DNA of 9,933 bases. It comes from Thermosulfurimonas sp. Its GTDB lineage: Bacteria > Desulfobacterota > Thermodesulfobacteria > Thermodesulfobacteriales > Thermodesulfobacteriaceae. This document shows, piece by piece, positions 1-6,357 of the stretch (positions are counted from its first letter, which is position 1; the number at the start of each line of letters is the position of its first letter). Under the pieces are notes generated by a model, which saw nothing but the letters and a program-made list of their open reading frames with translations, ran no database searches and was not told the DNA's origin. The DNA is taken from positions 1 to 9,933 of the forward strand of contig WFPH01000052.1 in assembly GCA_015487645.1 (NCBI GenBank), given 5' to 3'. The position numbers and the translations under genes are program-made.

Positions 1-149
1 TGATCGAATGGTCCGAAAGGTTGAAAGGGGAGTTCCCGGCCCGTTTCCGGATCTACTTTACCTACCTTTCGGAAAACGAGCGCGAGATTCGGATTGAAGA
101 AGGCGCGCGTAAAGAGCCGCCCCGAGAAGAGCCGGGTAGGGATGCCTGA
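1..149 (+). CDS. tsaE: TsaE, tRNA t6A biosynthesis ATPase (C-terminal fragment)
   Basis: Reading in frame from base 3 gives 48 residues and a TGA at 147-149; the 5' part lies outside the window. The segment opens IEWSERL, which matches the conserved 'V-I-E-W-x-E-R-L' strand near the end of TsaE, followed by the usual short beta-strands (FRIYFTYL, then REIRIE). TsaE is the P-loop ATPase that works with TsaB and TsaD to make N6-threonylcarbamoyladenosine at position 37 of ANN-decoding tRNAs. The P-loop itself is upstream of the window, so the call rests on this C-terminal motif only. The charged tail (about the last 15 residues) lies antisense to the end of the convergent glucokinase gene. The overlap is 92 bases (58-149). 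Confidence 0.72.
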   Translation, partial: IEWSERLKGEFPARFRIYFTYLSENEREIRIEEGARKEPPREEPGRDA

Positions 150-1011
150 TCAACCGCACCGGGACCTTTTCCAGGATCTTCCGCACGCGTCCTTTCTCCA
201 GAAAAGCCGGGATAAACTCGGTTTCAAACCAGGGCCTGAGAGCCGGGGCTAGCCCTCCAGCCAGATAGACCCCGGAAAGGGCTAGGGTCTTGAGAGCCAG
301 GTTTCCGGCCTCCCGTCCCAGCGCCCTGGCCACCAGACGCACAGCTTTTTCTGCGTAAGGATTCCCCTCAGTGGCCTGCCGGACAATCTCTTCAGGGGGA
401 AGGCTCTCCCCGGAAAAACTCTCGAAGACCGCCGAAAGCCCCGGCCCGGATATAATCCTTTCCAGGCTCACGTGCCCGTAGCGTTCCTTGAGGCGGCGGT
501 AAAGCCGCCATTCCTCCTCGGAGTCCGCGGGAAAATCCGCATGTCCTCCTTCCGTGGGGAGTACCACCGGGGGCCAGTTCTTGCGGATCAGGATGGCCTC
601 TCCCAGACCCGTGCCCGGGGCCACGATGGCCGAGACCGCGCCGCGCGGACGTCCGGGTTTTACGAGCTCAAAATGCTGCCTGGAGAGGGCCATCACCCCG
701 TAGGCCACCGCTTCGAGGTCGTTCAGGAGGATCACGCTCTCCAGCCGAAGCGGACCTTTCAGGGCCTGCGCCGAGACCGTCCAGCCTAGGTTGGTGAGGT
801 GCACCTTCTGGCCAAGAACCGGCCCGGCCAGGGCCAAAACCGCAAGCCGTGGGCTTTCCCCGGCTAAGCGGAGATAGGCCTTGAGCAGAGATAAGACTCC
901 CCGGAAATCCCGGCTCGCGAGGACCTTCAGCTTTCTGGGCCTGAGGGGACCTTTTTCCGGGAAGAGGGCCAGACGGGCCTTAGTCCCCCCAATATCCGCG
1001 GCCAGGATCAT
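58..1011 (-). CDS. glk: glucokinase (Glk family, PF02685 type)
   Basis: A 317-residue cytoplasmic sugar kinase that phosphorylates glucose with ATP to glucose 6-phosphate. The N-terminal phosphate-binding motif is ADIGGTKARLA (residues 5-15). LLND at 95-98 supplies the predicted catalytic Asp98. A second phosphate-binding motif, PGTGLGEA, is at 132-139. TEGGHADF (153-160) followed by GHVSLERIISGPGL (179-192) gives the sugar-binding Glu154, His157 and Glu184 by comparison with E. coli Glk. GVYLAGGLAP (247-256) is the adenosine motif. This TEGGH/GHVS signature and the length favour the classical Glk family over ROK kinases. It is the last gene of the minus-strand operon. Its ATG overlaps the ompH stop as ATGA (4 bases) and I see no clear Shine-Dalgarno, so translation is probably coupled to ompH. 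Its 3' end overlaps tsaE antisense. Substrate specificity among hexoses cannot be told from the sequence. Confidence 0.88.
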   Translation of the reverse strand: MILAADIGGTKARLALFPEKGPLRPRKLKVLASRDFRGVLSLLKAYLRLAGESPRLAVLALAGPVLGQKVHLTNLGWTVSAQALKGPLRLESVILLNDLEAVAYGVMALSRQHFELVKPGRPRGAVSAIVAPGTGLGEAILIRKNWPPVVLPTEGGHADFPADSEEEWRLYRRLKERYGHVSLERIISGPGLSAVFESFSGESLPPEEIVRQATEGNPYAEKAVRLVARALGREAGNLALKTLALSGVYLAGGLAPALRPWFETEFIPAFLEKGRVRKILEKVPVRLIRHPYPALLGAALYARLLQSESRARFPKGR

Positions 1012-1544
1012 TTAGACTGGGACTTCTGAGCGCTCCGATACTGATCGTAAAGATCGATCACATGCTCCGTGATGTCCACCCGCGGAGAAGCCCAGTAGAC
1101 CCCGGGCATGTTCTTCTCCAGAATGAGATCGTAGCCTTCCTTCTGGGCCATCTCCTTGATGACCTTCTCCAAGTCCTGGAAGATGGGCTTGAGGGCCTTC
1201 TTTTCCTCTTCTTTCATTTCGAACTGGGCGTCTTCCTGCATAGCCCGGAATTCCCGGACCATCTTCTGGTATTCCCGTTGTTTTTCGGCCCGGGCCTCTT
1301 CCGAAAGGAGCGGGGCCTTCTTCTGCATTTCCTGCTGAAAGGCCTCGATCTCTTTTTTCTTGGCTTCCAGTTTCTTCTGGAGCGTCTGGAACTTGGCCTG
1401 GAGTTTTTTCATGGCCTCCTGTCCGGCCTGGGAGGATCGAACCACCTTTTGAAGGTCGATGACCGCGATCTTGGGGGCCTCCGCCAGGGCCGTGCCCCAC
1501 AAAAGAAGCATCCATACCAAGCCAAGGGCCGCCAGCTTTTTCAT
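1008..1544 (-). CDS. OmpH/Skp family periplasmic chaperone
   Basis: A 178-residue protein with a Sec signal peptide: MKK, a hydrophobic core to about residue 18, and an AxA-type cleavage site after ALA at 19-21. The mature start APKIAVIDLQKVV is the typical first beta-strand of the OmpH/Skp family. It is followed by a long Lys/Glu/Gln-rich segment (about residues 38-135) that would form the coiled-coil tentacles of the trimer. The C-terminal strand EGYDLILEKN (136-145), followed by the 'xDIT' element VDITEHVIDLYD (156-167), closes the fold. Skp holds unfolded outer-membrane proteins in the periplasm on their way to the BAM complex. The start is supported by AAAGGAGG five bases upstream. It sits between pal and glk rather than next to bamA or lpxD, the usual neighbours, so the function is by family and not context. 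Confidence 0.88.
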   Translation of the reverse strand: MKKLAALGLVWMLLLWGTALAEAPKIAVIDLQKVVRSSQAGQEAMKKLQAKFQTLQKKLEAKKKEIEAFQQEMQKKAPLLSEEARAEKQREYQKMVREFRAMQEDAQFEMKEEEKKALKPIFQDLEKVIKEMAQKEGYDLILEKNMPGVYWASPRVDITEHVIDLYDQYRSAQKSQSK

Positions 1545-1549
1545 GTTCG

Positions 1550-1557
1550 CCTCCTTT
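1550..1557 (-). promoter_or_regulatory. ribosome binding site of ompH, overlapping the pal stop codon
   Basis: On the minus strand AAAGGAGG ends five bases before the ATG at 1544. Its first two A bases are also the last two bases of the pal TAA stop, giving TAAAGGAGG. The same nine bases recur at the junction upstream of pal. This suggests termination-coupled reinitiation and strong translation. Confidence 0.85.
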
Positions 1558-2170
1558 ATTGAGGTTTATTGACGATGACCAGATCCACCCGGCGATTCAG
1601 GGCCCAGGAAGCCTCGTCGTGCCCCGGGGCCAGGGGGCGCTCTTCACCGAAACTTACGGTGGAAAGCCTCTCCGGGGCTACGCCTAGATTGATGAGAAAA
1701 CGCCGAACCTCCAGGGCCCGCTTTTCACCGAGGGCCAGGTTGTAATCCCGGTCTCCCCTTTCGTCGCAATTCCCCTGAAGTTCCACCCGGTATTCGGGAT
1801 GTTTCAGGAGAAAACGGGCGTTTTCCCGAAGACGCAAGAGCATATCTTTTCTAATCCGATAGTCGTCAAAATCGAAGAAAATGGCCTTAAGGGGCGGGGT
1901 GCTCCGGCCATAGATCCGCCAGCGTTCCTTCTCTGGGAGTTTGGCCGCTTTGGCGGCCGCGGCCTCCAGGGTCTCCTCTTCGAAACCCGGAGGAGGGGCC
2001 AGCCCTTCGTTCTTTTCCTCTTCCGGGGCTACCGGAGGCGAGACCGGAGGCGGGGTTACCGCTTCGGCCTGCGTGGTCTCCTTTGCCGGAAGAGGCCCTA
2101 CTGGAACCTTCTTGGGGGCGCAAGCCACCAACATCAAAAAAGCCAGCCCCAACCAGAACCATCTTTCCAT
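1556..2170 (-). CDS. pal: Pal, peptidoglycan-associated outer-membrane lipoprotein
   Basis: A 204-residue lipoprotein. The signal peptide ends in the lipobox LVAC with Cys17 as the lipidated residue; the next residue is Ala, so there is no Asp inner-membrane retention signal. A Pro/Glu/Ala-rich linker spans about 20-80. The C-terminal OmpA-like domain covers about 94-203. It starts with the strand LKAIFFDFDDYRIR and contains the peptidoglycan-binding signature NCDERGDRDYNLALGEKRA (134-152), with Asp136, Asn144 and Arg151 in the family's diaminopimelate-contacting positions. NRRVDLVI (192-199) ends the fold. Pal anchors the outer membrane to peptidoglycan and partners TolB, but no tol genes are in view. 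The frame stays open upstream to 2494. The start at 2170 is chosen because AAAGGAGG lies eight bases before it, the signal peptide begins there, and the upstream extension overlaps another gene. Confidence 0.92.
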   Translation of the reverse strand: MERWFWLGLAFLMLVACAPKKVPVGPLPAKETTQAEAVTPPPVSPPVAPEEEKNEGLAPPPGFEEETLEAAAAKAAKLPEKERWRIYGRSTPPLKAIFFDFDDYRIRKDMLLRLRENARFLLKHPEYRVELQGNCDERGDRDYNLALGEKRALEVRRFLINLGVAPERLSTVSFGEERPLAPGHDEASWALNRRVDLVIVNKPQ

Positions 2171-2178
2171 GTCGCCCT

Positions 2179-2186
2179 CCTCCTTT
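2179..2186 (-). promoter_or_regulatory. ribosome binding site that fixes the pal start
   Basis: The minus strand reads AAAGGAGG eight bases before the ATG at 2170. It shares bases with the TAA stop (2187-2185) of the preceding cysteine-rich gene, again as TAAAGGAGG. It rules out the longer in-frame reading of pal from 2494. Confidence 0.85.
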
Positions 2187-2748
2187 AGGTGTAACCGGTA
2201 AGGTCTAGTTCCTGTAGAAAATCTCCCGTCCAGAATTCCAGCCTGGCCCGCAGGAGACTGGTTAGCCGGTAGAGCAGGGTCAACTCCTCGTTCAGTACGG
2301 CCGTCACCCAAGCCATGGTCTTTTCGGGAATCTTGGTGTAATGCCGGCGGCAAAAATAGTCCCGACAGAGCATGGGGCGGGCCAGGATCTTGCAACCCAG
2401 AGGCCCCACAAAGAAACACCGCCCGGGAACCTCTCTTTCTTCGGGAAAATTTACTCCGAGGAGACGGTTCAGAAGAAGGATCAACACTGTGCACTCATTC
2501 TCCAGTCCGATCTTGCAGCACCCCTGTCCGTCTTCCACGCTACAGAGGTAGCATTCCCGAAAGGTACCCGCTTCTCCCATGGCCTGATTGGAAACCTCCA
2601 CCGCCCGGCGATAGGCCTCGATAAGAGGCGGAAGATCCGGATCTCGCAAAAAGCTCTCCCCCCAGAGGCGATAGAGGTCTTCGGCTACGGCTATCTTCTC
2701 TTCGATGAGGCGGGTGGGATCGGGACGCTTCTCCCGCAAATAGCGCAT
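2185..2748 (-). CDS. YkgJ-like cysteine-cluster protein of unknown function
   Basis: A 187-residue soluble protein with nine cysteines, at 66, 69, 77, 78, 86, 111, 119, 128 and 133. The pattern is ECYLC, then GCCK, then GRCFF...GCKILARPMLCRDYFC. The CxxC...CC pairing followed by 'C-x-I/L-x-x-R-P-x-x-C-R-x-Y-x-C' is the signature of the YkgJ / CxxCxxCC family (PF03692), thought to bind zinc or an iron-sulfur cluster. The biochemical role of this family is not settled. Residues 1-60 and 140-187 look helical and have no recognised motif. There is no signal peptide or membrane segment, so it should be cytosolic. It is the first gene of the operon with pal, ompH and glk, starting at the divergent spacer. 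The ATG at 2748 is the only candidate: an in-frame TAA lies three codons upstream. I see no good Shine-Dalgarno. Confidence 0.6.
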   Translation of the reverse strand: MRYLREKRPDPTRLIEEKIAVAEDLYRLWGESFLRDPDLPPLIEAYRRAVEVSNQAMGEAGTFRECYLCSVEDGQGCCKIGLENECTVLILLLNRLLGVNFPEEREVPGRCFFVGPLGCKILARPMLCRDYFCRRHYTKIPEKTMAWVTAVLNEELTLLYRLTSLLRARLEFWTGDFLQELDLTGYT

Positions 2749-2800
2749 GGTCTTTTATTTAACACGATTAAGGATTAAATAGAAGTCCCGGAGGTGCCCC
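2749..2800. promoter_or_regulatory. divergent intergenic spacer with probable promoters
   Basis: These 52 bases lie between two divergent start codons, so both transcription units must start here or further into the opposing genes. Bases 2751-2782 are AT-rich against a GC-rich background. For the plus strand, TTTTAT (2753-2758) and TAAATA (2776-2781), 17 bases apart, could be weak -35 and -10 boxes, which would leave a leader of only about 13 bases. On the minus strand TTAAAT lies just upstream of the ATG at 2748 and could make a near-leaderless transcript. No operator palindrome stands out. The box assignments are tentative. Confidence 0.4.
2790..2795 (+). promoter_or_regulatory. ribosome binding site of yicC
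   Basis: GGAGGT ends five bases before the ATG at 2801, a canonical Shine-Dalgarno that supports this start. Confidence 0.85.
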
Positions 2801-3676
2801 ATGAAGAGTATGACGGGTTTCGGAAGAGGAGAGTACCTGGGAGAGGGTTTCAGCCTCCAGGTGGAGGTGAAGGCCCTTAATCACCGTTTCATGGAGATCA
2901 TCTGTCGGCTCCCCCGGCGTTACCAGATCCTGGAAGAGCGCCTGCGCCGGGAGATCCAAAAACGTTTCCACCGGGGGCGTTTCGAAGTCCAGGTCCGGCT
3001 GCTGGGCACTCCTCCGGAGACGGCCAGGGTCTTCGTGGATCGAGGGCTCCTTTCCCAGTATCTCACCCATCTTCGCCTGCTGGCGGCCGAGTTCGGGCTT
3101 GCGGGAGAGCTTTCGGTCTCCGATCTCCTGCGGCTTAAAGAGATCTTCGTTCTTTCGGAGGACCAGCCGGAGACCGAAGCCCTCTGGGCCGAGCTCAAAC
3201 CGGCCCTGGAGGAGGCCCTGGCGAATCTTTCCGAGATGCGGCTTCGAGAGGGGGCGTACCTCAAAGAGGCCCTGAAGGCCCATCTCCGGGATCTGGACGG
3301 GCTGCTGGCGAGGATCGCCGAACTAAAAGAGGGCCATTTCAGAGAGGCTTACCGGCGTCTTGAAGAAAGGCTGACGAAGCTTCTGGGAGACCAGGGGCTG
3401 GATCCCCTAAGGCTCCATCAGGAAGCGGCCATCCTGGCCGACCGTCTGGATTTTACCGAGGAGCTCGATCGCCTCCAGAGCCACCGGAGGCACTTTGAAA
3501 AGATCATGGAGGAACCCGGTCCGCACGGACGCAAGCTGGACTTCCTCTGTCAGGAGATGTTCCGGGAGATCAATACCCTCTCGAATAAAGCCGCTTCGGC
3601 CGAAATTTCGCATCTGGCCGTGGAGGTCAAGGCCGTCATCGAAAAGCTACGGGAGCAGGTTCAAAATCTGGAATAG
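2801..3676 (+). CDS. yicC: YicC family endoribonuclease
   Basis: A 291-residue cytoplasmic protein with the invariant start MKSMTGFGRGEY and the family motif VEVKALNHRFMEI (21-33), then LPRR and a helical LEERLRREIQKRFHRGRFEV segment: the YicC N-terminal domain (PF03755). The C-terminal domain (PF08340, formerly DUF1732) runs from about residue 218. It contains EELDRLQSHRRHFEKI, GRKLDFLCQEMFREINTL and NKAASAEISHLAVEVKA. Full family length, nothing missing. E. coli YicC is a metal-dependent endoribonuclease linked to small-RNA turnover and stationary-phase survival; that role is carried over by homology. In many genomes yicC is followed by gmk and rpoZ. Here corA follows after 39 bases, so the usual partners are elsewhere. 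Confidence 0.93.
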   Translation: MKSMTGFGRGEYLGEGFSLQVEVKALNHRFMEIICRLPRRYQILEERLRREIQKRFHRGRFEVQVRLLGTPPETARVFVDRGLLSQYLTHLRLLAAEFGLAGELSVSDLLRLKEIFVLSEDQPETEALWAELKPALEEALANLSEMRLREGAYLKEALKAHLRDLDGLLARIAELKEGHFREAYRRLEERLTKLLGDQGLDPLRLHQEAAILADRLDFTEELDRLQSHRRHFEKIMEEPGPHGRKLDFLCQEMFREINTLSNKAASAEISHLAVEVKAVIEKLREQVQNLE

Positions 3677-3715
3677 GCTGGTCTTTATAAAGAAAAATGA
3701 TAAAGTAAAAGGGCC

Positions 3716-4654
3716 ATGGTGCGGATCTACGGTTCGGAAAACGGCTTTCTGGTGCCGGCGGAGAAAGTGGGGCCGAACACCTGGGTGGCCCTCACCGCGC
3801 CCACCGAGGAAGAGCTCCGGTTCGTGGAGACCAGATTCGGTATCCTCCCGGATTTTCTCAAGTATCCCCTCGATGAGGAGGAGCGTCCGCGGATAGAGGT
3901 CGAGGGCAAACAGCTTCTCATCATCTTCCATATTCCGGATCCCCGCCACGAGGGGGACATCATCCGCTACGAGACCCTCCCCCTGGGCATTATCATTACC
4001 GAAGAGGTGGTCGTAACGGTCTGCCTTAAGGAAAACCTCCTTTTCGAGGAGGTCATCGCGCAGTCCGGAAGGTTCCTTAAGGTGGATCTGGGTCACCCGG
4101 TTTCCTTCCTCTTTCTGGTGTTCTACTGCGTGGCCAATCTTTATCTCCGATATCTGCGTTTGATAGACCGTCTGATCGAGGACTACGAGCGTGAGCTTCA
4201 TCGTTCCTTCCGTAATCGGGAGTTGCTCAAGATCCTGAGTCTGGAAAAGAGTCTGGTCTATTTCAATACCGCCCTCCGCGGAAATGATGTGGTGCTCACC
4301 CGGATTCAGTCCGGACGGTATTTGAGGCTTTCCGACGAGGATTTGGAGATCCTGGAGGACATTCAGATCGAAAACCGTCAGGCCATTGAGATGGCTAAGA
4401 TTTACTCCGACATTCTGAGTGGGACCATGGACGCCTATGCTTCCATCATCGGGAACAACCTCAACATCGTCATGAAGTTCCTGACGGCCCTGGCCATCGT
4501 GCTGGCGCTGCCTACCATGATCTCAAGCATTTATGGCATGAACATTCGGCTTCCCCTTCAGGAAAATCCCCATGCCTTCTGGATCATCATGGGCATATCC
4601 TTCGCCGTTTCCATTCTGCTTACGGCTTATTTCATCAAGAAAAGGCTTTTCTAG
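3716..4654 (+). CDS. corA: CorA family divalent-cation (Mg2+) channel
   Basis: A 312-residue inner-membrane protein. The N-terminal alpha/beta cytoplasmic domain (1 to about 130) leads into long charged helices (about 145-245). Two C-terminal membrane segments follow, about 253-272 and 287-306. The hallmark YGMN pore signature sits at 273-276 at the end of the first membrane helix, and the basic tail KKRLF ends the protein. The GMN loop selects hydrated Mg2+ in a pentameric channel. The periplasmic loop after GMN (IRLPLQENPHAFW) lacks the MPEL sequence of E. coli CorA, as in many other CorA-type proteins, so Co2+ or another metal cannot be excluded. The 39-base gap before the gene is AT-rich and could hold a weak promoter. 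AAAAGGG lies only two bases before the ATG, so the next codon, GTG at 3719, is a possible alternative start. The next gene begins directly after the TAG stop. Confidence 0.92.
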   Translation: MVRIYGSENGFLVPAEKVGPNTWVALTAPTEEELRFVETRFGILPDFLKYPLDEEERPRIEVEGKQLLIIFHIPDPRHEGDIIRYETLPLGIIITEEVVVTVCLKENLLFEEVIAQSGRFLKVDLGHPVSFLFLVFYCVANLYLRYLRLIDRLIEDYERELHRSFRNRELLKILSLEKSLVYFNTALRGNDVVLTRIQSGRYLRLSDEDLEILEDIQIENRQAIEMAKIYSDILSGTMDAYASIIGNNLNIVMKFLTALAIVLALPTMISSIYGMNIRLPLQENPHAFWIIMGISFAVSILLTAYFIKKRLF

Positions 4655-6355
4655 ATGGATGACAAAGCGGCCGTATTCTTGGGAATTCTCCAGGGGCTTA
4701 CGGAGTTCCTGCCGGTTTCCAGTTCCGGCCATCTGATCCTGGCCGAGAACCTTTTCGGGATCAAGGCCGGCCTTTCCTTCGACGCCTTTATTCATCTGGG
4801 GACCCTTTTGGCGGTTCTGATCTATTTTCGCCGGGACTGGCTGGGGCTCGTGCAGGATCTCTGGTATCCCGGGCCGGGGCGCCGGCTTTTGATGATGCTG
4901 GTGGTGGGAACCTTACCTGGAGCCCTAGCCGGACTATTTTTAGGGGAGACCATCGAGCGATACTTCCGGCATTCAGCGGTGGTGGCCGGGGTGCTCATCG
5001 TGATGAGTTTGCCCCTGGTCCTGGGGGAGATTCTGGGTCGTAAAGAAAAAGACTGGCCGGAACTCGGGATATACGGGGCTTTTCTGGTGGGGCTGGCTCA
5101 AGCCCTGGCACTTATTCCGGGCACCTCGCGTAGCGGAATCACCATGGCCGCGGCTCTACTTTTAGGTCTGAGACGGGCGGAGGCCGCCCATTTTTCCTTT
5201 CTCCTTTCGGCCCCCATCATTGCCGGAGCGGGTCTCCTCGAAGGGGCCAAAGCCCTTTCCGCGGGGGTCTCGCTTAAGTTTATGTTGCTGGGCGGTCTTT
5301 CGGCCTTCGTTTCGGGCTGGCTGGCCATCTCCTTTCTCCTTCGGCTTCTGAAGACCCACACCCTTTACCCCTTCGTCCTCTACCGGGTGCTTCTCGGTCT
5401 TTTAATTCTGCTTTTTTTGCCCCACACGGCCCTGGCCAGGCCTCCTTTCTCCCGGGTTGTAACCCTGATCACCGCTCAAGGGCCACCGGAGCGCTTTTTC
5501 GAGGAAAGACCCCGGGGGGTTACCACCGGTTTGCTTCTTCCCGGGGGACGCTATGTGCTTGCGGCTTATCCGGAGGTCAAACAGGCGGTCTTCATCGAGG
5601 TCGTTTTCCCGGAGGGCGAGAGTTTCCCTGCCAGGCTTGCCGGTTATGACCGTTTCACGGAACTGGCCTTCCTTGAACTTGCGCAGCAGGTGAGGGAGAG
5701 GGAACGCCTGCGCTTCTCCACGGGCTGGCCCTCGGCGGGGGAAACCGTTTTCCTGGTTTCCCGGGCCGGGGGACTGGGGGTTTATCCTGGATGGGTGGTC
5801 CGAGCTCCGGCTATGAGACGTATCCGGGGGTTTCTGCGGGCTGATCTTCTGGAGGTCTTCCTGAGTGACGATCGGTCTGGCCCGCTGTTTTTGCCGGATG
5901 GGAAACTCTGTGGTTTCCATGTGGGCCTTTCCGGCGGAAGTGGGCTTCAGTTGGCGGAGGCCTCCTGGATCATAGAACGGGCTTTCAGACAATTCTTAAA
6001 GAAAAAAAGGGTGGAGTGGGCCTGGCTGGGGGTGGAGAGCGTGCCGCTTTCGCCGGTGCTGGCCCGAGCCGTGGGGTTTCCGGTGGGAAAAGGACTCCTC
6101 GTAATCCGGGTCTATCCGGGCAGTCCCGCCGCAATGGCCGGCTTGCGGGCCGGGAAGACCCTGAAAGCGGTGGGCAATCGCCTCTACCCTGTGGATGCCG
6201 ATCTTATTCTTAGCGCGGACGATCTCCCACTGGAGAGTCCCGCAGATCTTCTCTCTCTGGTGCTTTCTAGAGAGCCCGGCCAAACCCTTCGCCTTAAGAT
6301 TTGGAGGGCAGGCCGAACCCGGTATATTAAGGTGAAACTTTTGAGGAGACCCTGA
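4655..6355 (+). CDS. uppP: UppP undecaprenyl-diphosphate phosphatase fused to an HtrA-like pseudoprotease and PDZ domain
   Basis: A 566-residue protein, about twice the usual UppP length of 255-290. Residues 1-256 are a complete UppP/BacA: GLTEFLPVSSSGHL (14-27, with Glu17 and His26) and PGTSRSG (155-161, with Arg159) are the two catalytic signatures, set among hydrophobic helices. UppP dephosphorylates C55-PP to recycle the peptidoglycan lipid carrier. The last helix (about 239-256) runs without a stop into an HtrA/DegP-like region (about 265-445) and a PDZ domain (about 457-562, with GLLVIRVYPGSPAAMAGLRAG). In the HtrA-like part the expected catalytic residues appear replaced: His by Pro306, Asp by Glu336, Ser by Arg407. 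Basic residues before the last helix suggest the tail is periplasmic. ALA at 259-261 could be a signal-peptidase site. The ATG abuts the corA stop, with AAGAAAAGG upstream. UppP activity is near certain; the tail's role is unknown. Confidence 0.9.
   Translation: MDDKAAVFLGILQGLTEFLPVSSSGHLILAENLFGIKAGLSFDAFIHLGTLLAVLIYFRRDWLGLVQDLWYPGPGRRLLMMLVVGTLPGALAGLFLGETIERYFRHSAVVAGVLIVMSLPLVLGEILGRKEKDWPELGIYGAFLVGLAQALALIPGTSRSGITMAAALLLGLRRAEAAHFSFLLSAPIIAGAGLLEGAKALSAGVSLKFMLLGGLSAFVSGWLAISFLLRLLKTHTLYPFVLYRVLLGLLILLFLPHTALARPPFSRVVTLITAQGPPERFFEERPRGVTTGLLLPGGRYVLAAYPEVKQAVFIEVVFPEGESFPARLAGYDRFTELAFLELAQQVRERERLRFSTGWPSAGETVFLVSRAGGLGVYPGWVVRAPAMRRIRGFLRADLLEVFLSDDRSGPLFLPDGKLCGFHVGLSGGSGLQLAEASWIIERAFRQFLKKKRVEWAWLGVESVPLSPVLARAVGFPVGKGLLVIRVYPGSPAAMAGLRAGKTLKAVGNRLYPVDADLILSADDLPLESPADLLSLVLSREPGQTLRLKIWRAGRTRYIKVKLLRRP
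5438..6340 (+). other. C-terminal HtrA-like and PDZ extension of the UppP fusion
   Basis: This in-frame stretch encodes residues 262-562 of the fusion. Its layout follows a DegP-type protease: a strand like 'G-x-x-x-x-x-G-Y-V-L' (TTGLLLPGGRYVLAA), a strand like 'F-x-A-x-L-x-G-x-D-x-x-T-D-L-A-x-L' (FPARLAGYDRFTELAFL), and a 'S-G-P-L-x-x-x-D-G-x-x-x-G' element (SGPLFLPDGKLCG), then PDZ. None of the three catalytic positions holds His, Asp or Ser in the expected alignment. No Shine-Dalgarno or ATG lies at the domain junction, so separate translation is unlikely. The protease resemblance is by eye; the PDZ call is firmer. Confidence 0.7.
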
Positions 6356-6357
6356 AG

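Noticed and set aside
1062..1562. Long plus-strand open frame antisense to ompH, rich in Leu and Phe
   Set aside because: It is the complement of Lys/Glu/Gln-rich coiled-coil codons. The minus-strand gene has a signal peptide, family motifs and a ribosome site.
2171..2494. Upstream in-frame extension of pal (108 extra codons)
   Set aside because: It lies inside the cysteine-rich gene on the same strand in another frame. The lipoprotein signal peptide and a perfect ribosome site place the start at 2170.
5381..5390. Internal GTG as a separate start for the PDZ protein
   Set aside because: A GTG lies at the right place for a signal peptide, but no purine-rich ribosome site precedes it, so a true fusion is the simpler reading.
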